From: Fidelibacterota bacterium UBA7303
GTDB taxonomy: Bacteria > Fidelibacterota > Marinisomatia > Marinisomatales > UBA1611
Assembly: GCA_002471805.1 (NCBI GenBank)
Contig: DKQR01000073.1
Location: 1-24,604, forward strand
DNA length: 24,604 nucleotides
Direction of reading: 5' to 3'
Position 1 is the stretch's first letter; each line of letters opens with the position of its first letter. Positions 24,570-24,604 of the stretch are shown piece after piece. The translations under genes and the position numbers were made by a program. The notes beneath the pieces are model-generated. The model did not search any database, was not told the DNA's origin, and saw only the letters and a program-made list of their open reading frames with translations.

Positions 24570-24604
24570 AATCTACCCATCTTCCCACAAACAAAAAACC
24601 CCAC
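24570..24604 (-). repeat. Terminator-promoter repeat, copy B, cut by the window edge
   Basis: 34 of 35 bases are identical to copy A at 23442-23476. The T-tract and one arm (CCCCAC on the plus strand, 24599-24604) of a terminator hairpin are present, and the other arm lies beyond the window. It would end a minus-strand gene to the right and precede the DUF4197 gene. The -7-like box here reads TAGATTAA, not TAGATTTG. Confidence 0.8.

Overview
The window reads as an AT-rich chromosomal segment from a free-living bacterium of the FCB superphylum (Bacteroidetes/Ignavibacteria/Calditrichaeota/Marinimicrobia side). Three things suggest this. Two proteins end in a Por/type IX-style C-terminal sorting domain with the YPNPFN signature, and a third ends in the related VVPxPY ... 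GKFAVIK form. A PorV/PorQ-family outer-membrane protein and a TonB-dependent receptor with a carboxypeptidase-regulatory-like N-terminus are present. Several upstream regions carry TAnnTTTG promoter-like boxes with an upstream TTTG. A marine Marinimicrobia-like source is my best guess from protein style, but it is inference.

Layout. (1) 1-1280: a strong terminator for a gene lying off the left edge, then a minus-strand secreted six-bladed propeller that keeps the active-site residue pattern of peptidyl-hydroxyglycine alpha-amidating lyase. (2) 1281-1810: a 530-base divergent intergenic region with a candidate FCB-type promoter. (3) 1811-3868: a secreted protein built from two near-identical CBM9/DOMON-like domains plus a sorting tail, closed by an 8-bp-stem terminator. 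(4) 3965-14670: a tightly packed plus-strand operon of PpiC-type foldase lipoprotein, TonB-dependent receptor, PorV/PorQ-like protein, 1226-residue surface protein with calcium-loop motifs, and a second SurA/PpiC-like lipoprotein. (5) 14728-18195: two more plus-strand genes with strong Shine-Dalgarno sites, a Reg_prop propeller fused to an alpha/alpha-barrel domain and a second CBM9-like sorting-tail protein. (6) 18225-23410, minus strand: an uncharacterised GH67/GH20-type glycoside hydrolase, an Ig-like plus NHL propeller protein, and an Asp-box sialidase-like propeller. (7) 23492-24561, minus strand: a 77-residue membrane protein and a DUF4197 protein, each separated by compact hairpins that run directly into promoter-like boxes.

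Working model (inference). The 3965-14670 operon looks like a self-contained outer-membrane unit: a receptor for uptake, a PorV-like partner for delivery of a surface cargo, the cargo itself, and two periplasmic foldase/chaperone lipoproteins that could service them. The flanking CBM9-like proteins, alpha/alpha-barrel protein, glycoside hydrolase and sialidase-like propeller suggest that the substrate is a glycan or glycoconjugate. No mobile elements, CRISPR arrays, tRNA or rRNA genes were seen.
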